Positions 1-6,083 of a DNA stretch of 7,502 nt are shown here, piece by piece. The notes beneath the pieces are model-generated. The model did no database searches. It saw only the letters and a list, made by a program, of their open reading frames with translations, and had not been told where the DNA came from. Position numbers and translations under genes: made by a program. The stretch's first letter is position 1; each line of letters opens with the position of its first letter. The stretch comes from Candidatus Shapirobacteria bacterium (GTDB taxonomy: Bacteria; Patescibacteriota; Microgenomatia; UBA12405), in the NCBI GenBank assembly GCA_028700345.1, contig JAQVSW010000034.1:1-7502 (forward strand), given 5' to 3'.

Positions 1-2465
1 GAAGTATCTAATAAAGTCTCAACTTCTATCTTTAAATTTGCCTTTGACCACTGTTTAGCTTGGTTAATATCGACTCCTAGAGCCACTAAATCAATTCCAG
101 ATGAGATTAAGGCGTAGTAGCAATCTTTGTCTGTTCCACCTTCACATTGATTATAGGCATTGACTCCTCCCAGAGTTAAATTAGCAACATCATTAACAAC
201 TTCAATTCCACTTAAAAGAGCACTACCTTTAGTGACCAGTCCCGTTCCAGCCAGTCCTCCATCAACTGTCGCCGTAACCGCATAGCCAGCAGCGAGGACA
301 CATTTCATTTTTTCATCATTAGTCATACCCTCAAAACCTTGACATTCCTTAGCCGCATTATTGACGGCATAAACCGCATTTCCAATTCTCACTACGCTCA
401 TGATTGTTGGTAGATTTGCTACCGCGGCTGGTAGTAATGTAGTCGCTGCTCCTCCAATAGTAAAAGGCATGGCTACTGCAGCTGCATTCATTACCACAAA
501 CTCTATTGCAAACTCTTTCATTTCTTGTTCTGTAGGTGGACGACACTGAGCTTCCAAAGAAGTTATTTGTTTACAGCTATAATTGTAACCAGCCATTGAT
601 AATGGTAATGGACAGGTCAAAGTTGATAACCACCTTCGACCATCAGGAGAACAAGTTTCCAAACTAGCCTGACTATTTGAACCGTTACATCTGAGAGCTC
701 CTGGAGTACAGATAGGATTTGCATTAACGGCTGATTTTGGTTCACAATACCACAGGCCAATTTTGTCTGGTACCTTGGCTCCAGTGCAAGCCCAATTAGT
801 AGGACAATCATAATCACTGCCCTCAAGACCTCCAGAACAAACCGGGTATGAATCTAAGCCGTTACAAACATTATTAACACAACTACTACAGGCTTGTTTT
901 ATCCAACCACTCCCAGTCTCCGTGCAAGTTAATAAAGTTTTACTGTCACTACATTTAAATTCTCCTGGTTTACAGACAAAACCAGCTTCACCAACTTCTT
1001 TACATATTTTTTCATCACAGATACCTGAAGTACAATCAGAATTATTGCTACAAGTATCTCCACTAACTTTCAAAGAAATACATTTCTTGTTGAAAAGACC
1101 CAAAGTAGTTGCTTTGCACTTTCCCGAAGCACAGTCCTCATCTTTTGAACAGCTATCACCAGGCTGTTTTAAGATTGAGGTGGAGATCGCTTTACAAACC
1201 AGTGAAGATCCCTGATAGACTGCCTCTTTACTACAACATTTACTCGCACTATCAGTCGTTCTGCTATCAGGGAGACAACTGCAAATTAGTGAAGAGCCAG
1301 CATAAATAGCATTTTTACTACAACATTTATCCCCGCTCTCTGTCATTCTTCCATCGGGGAGACAACTCGTGACTGGAGTCACTGTTGGTAGGGCCACACA
1401 GGTTTTGCTCACCGAATCACAAACTCGACCTTCTGAACATTTGAAAATAGTGTAGCCAGTCCTATCCCCTTTACAAATATTGACTCCTGATTTGTCTGGT
1501 AGACATTCTCTCTCTCCGATTTTACAAGCATAAGAGATAATCTTTTCTCCACAGCAGTATTGAGGCCGAGGACAGCTACCAACTCCAGTTTTCATGTTCA
1601 TGGTCAGACAGTCAGAGTATTGACAGGTACCACTGCAGGCCGTGGTGGGAGTAGCTGTGGGTGCTCTGGTGGGAGTCGAGGTCGGTATTTTGGTAGGGGT
1701 AGGAGTAGAGATTGAAACACAGGTCTCTGTAACTGAGTTACATTTCTTTCCGACTGAGCAATTAATCAGAGTGTAGCCACTTTTGTCAGTTTTACAAACC
1801 CAGACTCCCAAGTTATCATCAGCACAGTGTTTATCTCCCAGATTACAGATTGGAGCTATTATCTTCTCTCCACAGCAGTATTGAGGCTGGGGACAATTAC
1901 CAGTGCCTGTTTTCATGTTCATAGTGAGACAATCAGAGTATTGACAGGTGCCAGTGCAGGCCGTGGTGGGGGTGGGAGATGGAGCTCTGGTGGGAGTCAA
2001 GGTCGGTGGTTTGGGAGTACTAGTCGGACAAGGTCGACAACATTCATCCTCTCCCTGACAGGTACCTCCAGTAATAGTGCCACAGGTACAACCGTAACTA
2101 ACACAGCTTCCTCCGAGACTAGAACAGATGTAACTTAGGGGTTTGGGAGTACTTGTTGGAGGTTTGGGAGTATTGGTGGGAACAACAACTTTACAATAGT
2201 TACCACTACAACCATTGGGACAATTTTTTTGAAACACCCATGATCCATTTTGACATCTCTGCTGAATATTATTAAAACATCTAACATAACCATCAGTACA
2301 ACCAGAGGGAGGCGGTGAAATCACTGAAGCGGCTCTATTTCTCGTATCTTGATTCTCCTGAACTAGCTTAGTCGCAGCTGGCACCACCAGCGCCATGATG
2401 AGAAGTCCCAGTAAAACTGGAATCTGAGCTAGAGCTTTTCTTTTTTTAAAACCAAAAGTTACCAT
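1..2465 (-). CDS. Giant cysteine-rich exported surface protein (3' end outside window)
   Basis: The frame runs without a stop from ATG at 2465 to the left edge, giving 821 visible residues. Residues 7-10 are basic and 11-31 form a hydrophobic segment, so this is a signal peptide or N-terminal anchor. Residues 56-640 hold about 70 cysteines and several module types. A C-x6-C-x(7-11)-C-x(10-12)-C module begins at C56, C207, C314, C498 and C586. A 107-residue unit is tandemly duplicated (from C170 and C277). A 29-residue CC repeat starts at C368 and C397. A C-x5-C-x4-C pair starts at C439 and C472. Linkers at 95-110, 147-168 and 254-275 are Thr/Pro-rich. From residue 650 the protein becomes hydrophobic, rich in Gly and Ala, and poor in Cys. 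I recognise no named family. The composition implies an extracellular, disulfide-stabilised stalk or adhesin, which is inference. The start is chosen because it overlaps the upstream stop (ATGGTAA) and directly precedes the signal segment. No clear Shine-Dalgarno site is present. Confidence 0.88.
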   Translation of the reverse strand, partial: MVTFGFKKRKALAQIPVLLGLLIMALVVPAATKLVQENQDTRNRAASVISPPPSGCTDGYVRCFNNIQQRCQNGSWVFQKNCPNGCSGNYCKVVVPTNTPKPPTSTPKPLSYICSSLGGSCVSYGCTCGTITGGTCQGEDECCRPCPTSTPKPPTLTPTRAPSPTPTTACTGTCQYSDCLTMNMKTGTGNCPQPQYCCGEKIIAPICNLGDKHCADDNLGVWVCKTDKSGYTLINCSVGKKCNSVTETCVSISTPTPTKIPTSTPTRAPTATPTTACSGTCQYSDCLTMNMKTGVGSCPRPQYCCGEKIISYACKIGERECLPDKSGVNICKGDRTGYTIFKCSEGRVCDSVSKTCVALPTVTPVTSCLPDGRMTESGDKCCSKNAIYAGSSLICSCLPDSRTTDSASKCCSKEAVYQGSSLVCKAISTSILKQPGDSCSKDEDCASGKCKATTLGLFNKKCISLKVSGDTCSNNSDCTSGICDEKICKEVGEAGFVCKPGEFKCSDSKTLLTCTETGSGWIKQACSSCVNNVCNGLDSYPVCSGGLEGSDYDCPTNWACTGAKVPDKIGLWYCEPKSAVNANPICTPGALRCNGSNSQASLETCSPDGRRWLSTLTCPLPLSMAGYNYSCKQITSLEAQCRPPTEQEMKEFAIEFVVMNAAAVAMPFTIGGAATTLLPAAVANLPTIMSVVRIGNAVYAVNNAAKECQGFEGMTNDEKMKCVLAAGYAVTATVDGGLAGTGLVTKGSALLSGIEVVNDVANLTLGGVNAYNQCEGGTDKDCYYALISSGIDLVALGVDINQAKQWSKANLKIEVETLLDT
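1195..1368 (-). repeat. Tandem 87-bp repeat (29 residues, CLPD...KCCSK)
   Basis: Two adjacent 29-residue units begin CLPD, carry KCCSK in the middle and end GSSL-hydrophobic-C. They start at residues C368 and C397 of the Cys-rich protein, exactly 87 bp apart. The pattern of a paired CC flanked by single Cys residues suggests a small disulfide-linked module. Confidence 0.85.
1396..2014 (-). repeat. Tandem 321-bp repeat (107 residues) in the Cys-rich gene
   Basis: Two copies lie in exact register, 321 bp apart, with no indel seen in my alignment (about 1396-1693 and 1717-2014). Each encodes a Cys-rich block, a C-x6-C module and a Thr/Pro linker. The half at about 1546-1686 versus 1867-2007 is roughly 85% identical by hand count. 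The other half has diverged strongly but keeps its cysteines. Confidence 0.9.
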
Positions 2466-3175
2466 AACTCATAAACTACCGAGACTGATTTGCTAATATC
2501 CATCTCTCCACTCCCCACACTGTCTTGACTCGAACTAATAGTACTACTAATCTCGGCCTGATCATCAGCTACTGTCTTGATTCGCCCGAGGATTCTCCCC
2601 ATAGAAGCAGCTATCTTTCTCCCCTCCTGTCGGGCATTTTTTAAAGCTAGTTTTCTGACTTCCTTTTCAATTTCATCTTCATTCTCTGGGAGAAAAGTAA
2701 TATTTGAAATTGAAGTGGCACCACTGGTGTAAAGAGTCTTAACCAGATCATTAACTTTATCTATTTGATTAAAGGTAATTTTAAACCCATTACTGACTTG
2801 GAAATTACTGACCGTCACTAGTTGAGTTCCGACTACCTGTTGGCCACTGTTTTGAGAGATGGTGTAAAAAGATTTTTGAATTTCAGCCTCCTCCCCTACT
2901 ATAGTCTTGGCTTCTTTGATTAAAGCATTAAGGCCTTCCTCTCCAGTTTGAATGGCATTGGCGGCCAGGGGTGAAGTGTTAGTCTTGGTGACAATCATCG
3001 AGACCTTATTTACTTTAGTTGAGAGCTCACCTAGTCCTGTGACGGAGATTTGAGTTGAGGGAAAAGCCATTTTAAAGAGGGTTATGGCTCCGAGGACAAT
3101 AGCAATAGTGGTTAAAATCTTTTTAACTTTTTTTGGTTGGTTATCGGTACTACTACTAGAATAGGTATTTTCCAT
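2459..3175 (-). CDS. SIMPL-domain (DUF541) membrane-anchored protein
   Basis: This 238-residue protein has a Ser-rich and then Lys-rich N-terminus (1-20), one hydrophobic anchor at about 20-39, and then an extracytoplasmic SIMPL/DUF541 domain. The domain opens with ISVTGLGELSTK. It contains the conserved stretch of Ala/Arg residues around KLALKNARQEGRKIAASMG and closes with a beta strand ending in VVYELW. The family includes E. coli YggE, linked to oxidative stress tolerance, and proteins that oligomerise at the membrane, but its biochemical role is unsettled. The stop overlaps the start of the downstream Cys-rich surface protein by 7 bp, suggesting translational coupling and a joint envelope role. 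It follows def by 44 bp and probably has its own promoter, with a -10-like TATTCT six bases before the ATG. No Shine-Dalgarno site is visible. Confidence 0.85.
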   Translation of the reverse strand: MENTYSSSSTDNQPKKVKKILTTIAIVLGAITLFKMAFPSTQISVTGLGELSTKVNKVSMIVTKTNTSPLAANAIQTGEEGLNALIKEAKTIVGEEAEIQKSFYTISQNSGQQVVGTQLVTVSNFQVSNGFKITFNQIDKVNDLVKTLYTSGATSISNITFLPENEDEIEKEVRKLALKNARQEGRKIAASMGRILGRIKTVADDQAEISSTISSSQDSVGSGEMDISKSVSVVYELW

Positions 3176-3211
3176 AAAAAAAGAATAGCGGATTTAAGGA
3201 GAAAAAATCAA
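3176..3211 (-). promoter_or_regulatory. Candidate promoter for the SIMPL gene
   Basis: On the minus strand TTGATT (3211-3206) and TATTCT (3187-3182) are separated by 18 bases. The expected start of transcription falls on or next to the A of the ATG at 3175, so the mRNA would be leaderless. The hexamers match consensus at only four of six positions each. Confidence 0.4.
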
Positions 3212-3219
3212 GAGGGAAA

Positions 3220-3786
3220 TTACATTTTTTCTTGATCGAGAATCTCATCAACATCCATTGGCACTTTTTTATCCTCAGTCCAGAGATAAAACTTACCCCC
3301 CTCTTCTTTTACTCTGTCCACAAACAAAACTCCATCTAGATGGTCACTTTCATGTTGCCAAACTATCGCCTCAAATCCCTCTAAAATCTTATTTCTAGTT
3401 TCTAGTTTTTTATCTACCATTTCCTCCCAAGCCACCTCAATCTTTAGATATCTTTTTACTGTTCCAAATAAATCTGGAAAAGACAAACAGCCCTCCAAAA
3501 AATCATTCTCTTTTTCTCCTTCTTCTAAGATTTTGGGATAAATCTTTTCACCAAAAGAAGCTTCTATTCTTGGATTTAAATATATTTTCACTCCCTCCTT
3601 ATTTTTTATTCCCAAAAACTTTTTTGAAATTCCAATTTGAGGCGCCGCCAAACCAGCACCATTTTCTGATTTTTCCAGAATCTCTCTTAGCTGCTCTATT
3701 TCCGATAAAAGTATTTCATCAACTTCTTTTATCTCTTGACACTTCTTTCTTAAAACTTTATCAGGAAACTTTACTATTTCTCTCAT
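3220..3786 (-). CDS. def: Peptide deformylase
   Basis: This 188-residue metalloenzyme removes the formyl group from the N-terminal Met of nascent proteins at the ribosome. All three family motifs are present. Motif I is GAGLAAPQ at residues 43-50. Motif II is EGCLS at 98-102, with metal ligand C100. Motif III is QHESDH at 144-149, with ligands H145 and H149 and catalytic E146. The protein is slightly longer than E. coli Def (169 residues). The extra length lies partly in a charged stretch at about 78-97, rich in Lys and Glu, just before motif II, and partly in the acidic C-terminal tail. The gene is divergent from fmt, its functional partner, across 36 bp. AGGA lies only one base before the ATG, too close to be a normal Shine-Dalgarno site. 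Confidence 0.95.
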   Translation of the reverse strand: MREIVKFPDKVLRKKCQEIKEVDEILLSEIEQLREILEKSENGAGLAAPQIGISKKFLGIKNKEGVKIYLNPRIEASFGEKIYPKILEEGEKENDFLEGCLSFPDLFGTVKRYLKIEVAWEEMVDKKLETRNKILEGFEAIVWQHESDHLDGVLFVDRVKEEGGKFYLWTEDKKVPMDVDEILDQEKM

Positions 3787-3822
3787 ATCCTATTTTATCA
3801 AAAATTGATTATAATCTATACT
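3787..3822. promoter_or_regulatory. Divergent def/fmt promoter with palindromic TATAAT
   Basis: GATTATAATC at 3807-3816 is a perfect 10-bp palindrome that presents TATAAT to both strands (3810-3815 on plus, 3813-3808 on minus). For fmt, transcription would start at 3822-3823, at its ATG. For def it would start near 3801, leaving a leader of about 15 bases. A closer TAAAAT (3797-3792) is an alternative for def. No good -35 box is seen on either side. Confidence 0.55.
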
Positions 3823-4698
3823 ATGACCAAAATTATCTTCTTTGGTGCTTCTATTTATTCACTGCCAGTTTTAGAAAAACTTATAACTCTCCCCGATTTT
3901 CAGCTCCAAACTGTCGTTTCCAAAATCGACAAGGCTTTTGGTCGCAGTCAAAAAATTACCCCTAATTCCGTTGCTAAATATTGTCTTGATCACCATCTCC
4001 CCCTTCTTCAGATTGAACAGTTTACTCCAGAAGTTAAATCTAAAATCTCTTCTTTTAAATCTGATCTTGGTCTTTGTGTCGCCTTTGGCCCTCCTTTTTT
4101 TGACGAAGATACTATTAATAGTTTCCCTAGCAGAATTATTAATATTCATCCCTCTCCTCTACCCAAATATCGGGGTGCCACCCCTGGCCCTTGGCAAATT
4201 ATTAATGGTGAAACTAGCAGTGCCGTTACTTTTTTTCAAATTGATCCCCTTCCCGATCATGGACCCATAATTGCTACTCTCCCTTTTGACATCTCACCCA
4301 GCGAAACCGCCAACACCTTTTATCAAAAAGCCTTTTCCCTCGCTGCTGATAATTTAGATACCGTTCTAAAATCATATTTATCGTTCCCTCAATCTATTCA
4401 ACCTCAATACCATTCTCAAAAAAGTTATTTTCCAAAATTAACTAAAGATACGGCAAAAATAAATTGGACCTGGAGTTTAAATAAAATTGAAGCCTTTATT
4501 CGGGCCTTAAATTCCTGGCCAATTGCCTGGACCTTTGTGGAAAATTTAAATCATACCACTTTTAAAATGAAAATTTTTTCTGCTTTTATTGATCAAAATA
4601 AATTAGAGCTTATTCCAAAAATAGTCCAAGTTGAGGGGAAAAACAAAACCGAGTGGACAGAGATTAAAAAATATTATTCAATAATTAGAAAAAACTGA
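3823..4698 (+). CDS. fmt: Methionyl-tRNA formyltransferase
   Basis: This enzyme transfers the formyl group of 10-formyl-tetrahydrofolate to Met-tRNAfMet before initiation. The N-terminal catalytic domain begins MTKIIFFGASIYSLPVLEKL. The active-site triad is intact: N107 and H109 in IINIHPSPLPKYRG, and D145 in DPLPDHGP, one position beyond E. coli numbering (N106, H108, D144). The C-terminal tRNA-binding domain is recognisable from INWTWSLNKIEAFIRALNSW and the final VQVEGK segment. At 291 residues it is somewhat shorter than E. coli Fmt (315), mainly near the C-terminus. The ATG at 3823 is preferred to an upstream in-frame TTG at 3805. The family starts right at this point, and TATAAT at 3810-3815 would begin the mRNA at 3822-3823, inside the longer reading frame. 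It ends in TGA. It is divergent from def. Confidence 0.93.
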   Translation: MTKIIFFGASIYSLPVLEKLITLPDFQLQTVVSKIDKAFGRSQKITPNSVAKYCLDHHLPLLQIEQFTPEVKSKISSFKSDLGLCVAFGPPFFDEDTINSFPSRIINIHPSPLPKYRGATPGPWQIINGETSSAVTFFQIDPLPDHGPIIATLPFDISPSETANTFYQKAFSLAADNLDTVLKSYLSFPQSIQPQYHSQKSYFPKLTKDTAKINWTWSLNKIEAFIRALNSWPIAWTFVENLNHTTFKMKIFSAFIDQNKLELIPKIVQVEGKNKTEWTEIKKYYSIIRKN

Positions 4699-4821
4699 GA
4701 TTAAATTATCACGGTAAAACAGGGATTTTATTATTTTTAATTTAAATAAATTTTATAAAATATTTATGTTATTTTATTCTTAAACAATATTAATATTCTG
4801 GTAAAATAGGCAAATTATATC

Positions 4822-4863
4822 TTGACAAAATACTCAAAATCCTCTTTAATTTTATAAAGGAGG
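4822..4863 (+). promoter_or_regulatory. Strong sigma70 promoter and Shine-Dalgarno site of the Lys-rich gene
   Basis: A perfect TTGACA (4822-4827) is followed after 17 bases by TTTAAT (4845-4850), placing transcription start near 4857. AAAGGAGG at 4856-4863 then sits eight bases before the ATG at 4872. This is the only gene here with a full -35, -10 and Shine-Dalgarno set, so strong expression is likely. The 120 bp upstream, after fmt, are AT-rich and show no clear terminator. Confidence 0.75.
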
Positions 4864-4871
4864 AACAACAA

Positions 4872-4988
4872 ATGCCCGTCAAAAAAGCAAAGAAAAAAGT
4901 CGCTAAAAAGAAAGTTGTTAAGAAAAAAGCAAAGAAAGTAGTAAAAAAGAAAGTCGCTAAAAAAGCTAAGAAAAAAGCTAAAAAATAA
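4872..4988 (+). CDS. 38-residue lysine-rich histone H1-like mini-protein
   Basis: The product is built from only five amino acids: 23 Lys, 7 Val, 6 Ala, one Met and one Pro. Clusters such as AKKK, VAKKK and VVKKK repeat irregularly, and there are no acidic or aromatic residues. It resembles the tails of eukaryotic histone H1 and the chlamydial Hc1/Hc2 and AlgP-type proteins, which bind nucleic acid through lysine repeats. A role in coating DNA or RNA is therefore inferred and not shown. The open frame is too short for most gene callers. Reality is supported by the consensus promoter, the AAAGGAGG site at ideal spacing and an intrinsic terminator 22 bases after the stop. It converges on rpmB. 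It could instead be a ribosome-associated basic peptide. Long A-runs in the coding strand make transcriptional slippage possible. Confidence 0.82.
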   Translation: MPVKKAKKKVAKKKVVKKKAKKVVKKKVAKKAKKKAKK

Positions 4989-5004
4989 ACTTTCTTTCCC
5001 AATT

Positions 5005-5038
5005 AAAAAAACGGTGCTTATTTAAGTGCCGTTTTTTT
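5005..5038 (+). terminator. Intrinsic terminator of the Lys-rich gene
   Basis: A 9-bp stem (5011-5019 with 5024-5032) closes a 4-base loop and is flanked by A7 and T7. Two of the stem pairs are G-U wobbles on the plus strand and become A/C mismatches on the minus strand, so it should act mainly on plus transcripts. It overlaps the last codons and stop of rpmB. Confidence 0.8.
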
Positions 5039-5218
5039 AATCTCTCCCTTAATTTTTTTTAAGCATTTACTACAATAAACACCTTTTATTTCCCCTTCTC
5101 CTACTTTTAATGACACTTTCTGAACGTTGGCTTTAAAAGTTCTTGAAGTTCGGTTTTGAGCATGGGAACGATTTCGCCCAATGGCCGTCCCTTTTCCACA
5201 TAAACTACATTTTCTCAT
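5018..5218 (-). CDS. rpmB: 50S ribosomal protein L28 (zinc-ribbon form)
   Basis: This 66-residue large-subunit protein shows the L28 signature: a CSLCGKG start, then GRNRSHAQNRTSRTFKANVQ, binding 23S rRNA. C4, C7, C49 and C52 form two CxxC pairs, the zinc-binding form that many bacteria have and E. coli lacks. Length is typical for the shorter L28 proteins. The gene stands alone and is not paired with rpmG as in many bacteria. Its 3' end overlaps the terminator of the convergent Lys-rich gene. Upstream, TATAGT with an extended TG (TGGTATAGT) places transcription start one base before the ATG, and no Shine-Dalgarno site is present, so a leaderless mRNA is likely. Confidence 0.95.
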   Translation of the reverse strand: MRKCSLCGKGTAIGRNRSHAQNRTSRTFKANVQKVSLKVGEGEIKGVYCSKCLKKIKGEIKKTALK

Positions 5219-5255
5219 AGGGTATACTATACCAAAAGCGCCTCTTAATTAAAAC
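5219..5255. promoter_or_regulatory. Divergent rpmB/M50 promoter with palindromic TATA element
   Basis: GGTATACTATACC at 5221-5233 is two perfect 6-bp arms around one central base. It gives TATACT on plus (5223-5228) and TATAGT on minus (5231-5226). The minus copy has an extended -10 (TG one base upstream) and its start would lie at 5219, next to the rpmB ATG. For the plus gene it leaves a leader of about 20 bases without a Shine-Dalgarno site. Confidence 0.5.
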
Positions 5256-5834
5256 ATGGAAATAATCATTGCCCTTTTATCAATTTTATCCCTCATTATT
5301 GTCATTTCTCTCCATGAATTTTGTCATGCTCTCGCCGCCGACAAACTTGGCGACCCTACTCCCAGGGCTTATGGCCGGCTTACCCTCAATCCTATGGCAC
5401 ATATTGATCCTATTGGCACTCTTTTAATTCCATTTTTTGGAGCTCTCAGTGGTTTTCCCGTTATTGGCTGGGCAAAACCAACCCCTATCGATCCTTATAA
5501 TTTTAAAAATCCTCGTCGAGATGAAAGTATTGTCGCCCTCGCCGGTCCTTTAAGTAATTTTGTTTTAGCTTTTATTTTGTCTCTTCTCAATTCAAGTTTT
5601 GCCCGATATGTTGGCAACATAAGCCTATTTTTAGGTATTTTTAATCTCCTCCCTATTCCGCCTCTCGATGGTTCTAAAATTCTCTTAAATCTCCTCCCAG
5701 TCGACCAGGCCCTCAAAATCGAGGCTTCTTTTGAACGATACGGTTATCTTCTTATCGCCCTTCTTTTAATTTCCGGTCTTTTAAGTAAAATTATTTACCC
5801 AATTTTTTCTTTCTTTTCAAATCTACTCTATTAG
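5256..5834 (+). CDS. Site-2-protease family (M50) membrane metalloprotease
   Basis: This is a 192-residue integral membrane zinc protease. The HExxH motif is HEFCH at residues 20-24 in the first membrane segment. The second metal-binding motif is NLLPIPPLDG at 130-139, with D138 as the expected third ligand. Hydrophobic segments cover about 2-20, 53-70, 92-112, 119-135 and 163-190. There is no PDZ domain, so it belongs to the short S2P/M50B type and is not an RseP-like form. Such enzymes cut membrane-spanning regulators or leftover signal peptides. The substrate cannot be told from here. It is divergent from rpmB, and its last 44 bases overlap the end of the convergent DUF1858 gene. It ends in TAG. 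Confidence 0.92.
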   Translation: MEIIIALLSILSLIIVISLHEFCHALAADKLGDPTPRAYGRLTLNPMAHIDPIGTLLIPFFGALSGFPVIGWAKPTPIDPYNFKNPRRDESIVALAGPLSNFVLAFILSLLNSSFARYVGNISLFLGIFNLLPIPPLDGSKILLNLLPVDQALKIEASFERYGYLLIALLLISGLLSKIIYPIFSFFSNLLY

Positions 5835-6042
5835 CCTCTTTATTCAGATCTAAAGTCATTTTTTCTACCTCTTTCTTATTCATTCCATGCGCCATGGCTC
5901 CCTCTTCCAATGTTTCTATCGCCGACATTGAGCAAAGCATACAATGCATCCCGTATTTTTCGACCAAAATTTCAGCCAATTTGGGATACCTCTCGGCTAT
6001 TTCCAATATCAGAGTATTTTTATTTATTTTTTGTTTTACCAT
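5791..6042 (-). CDS. DUF1858 CxxC redox-associated small protein
   Basis: This 83-residue protein has the DUF1858 pattern. An N-terminal helix with ERYPKLAEILVEKYG leads into HCMLCSM (C34 and C37 as CxxC), followed by the helix SAIETLEEGAMAHGM. The family, also described as a domain accompanying hybrid-cluster proteins and found at the N-terminus of ScdA-like repair proteins, is thought to handle redox or metal chemistry through the two cysteines. A basic tail (about 66-83) is an addition. It lies 41 bp after the Rrf2 regulator on the same strand and is likely co-transcribed with it, which supports an iron-sulfur or redox theme. Its 3' end overlaps the protease gene by 44 bp. No good Shine-Dalgarno site is visible. 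Confidence 0.85.
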   Translation of the reverse strand: MVKQKINKNTLILEIAERYPKLAEILVEKYGMHCMLCSMSAIETLEEGAMAHGMNKKEVEKMTLDLNKEANRVDLKRKKKLGK

Positions 6043-6083
6043 TTTTTCTAGTTTCTAAAATCTAATTTCTAATCTCTATTTTT

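Noticed and set aside
358..1309. Short open frames on both strands within the Cys-rich gene
   Set aside because: The long minus frame is uninterrupted and shows regular Cys spacing and in-register repeats, so these are shadows.
1396..2014. Repeats as a CRISPR array or mobile element
   Set aside because: There are two coding copies in frame, with no spacers, no terminal inverted repeats and no associated genes.
3805..3822. Longer fmt start at a TTG
   Set aside because: It would place the TATAAT box inside the coding region; Fmt homology begins at the ATG at 3823.
4735..4800. AT palindromes after fmt as a terminator
   Set aside because: Stems have almost no G-C pairs and no defined T-run follows, so this is explained by base composition.
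4790..5002. Minus-strand open frame rich in Phe and Ala over the Lys-rich gene
   Set aside because: It is the complement of the lysine codons, has no ribosome site and runs through the other gene's promoter.
6043..6083. TTAGAAA-like short repeats between Rrf2 and DUF1858
   Set aside because: They are short and degenerate and expected in AT-rich spacer; similar runs occur near 6660-6680 without clear structure.
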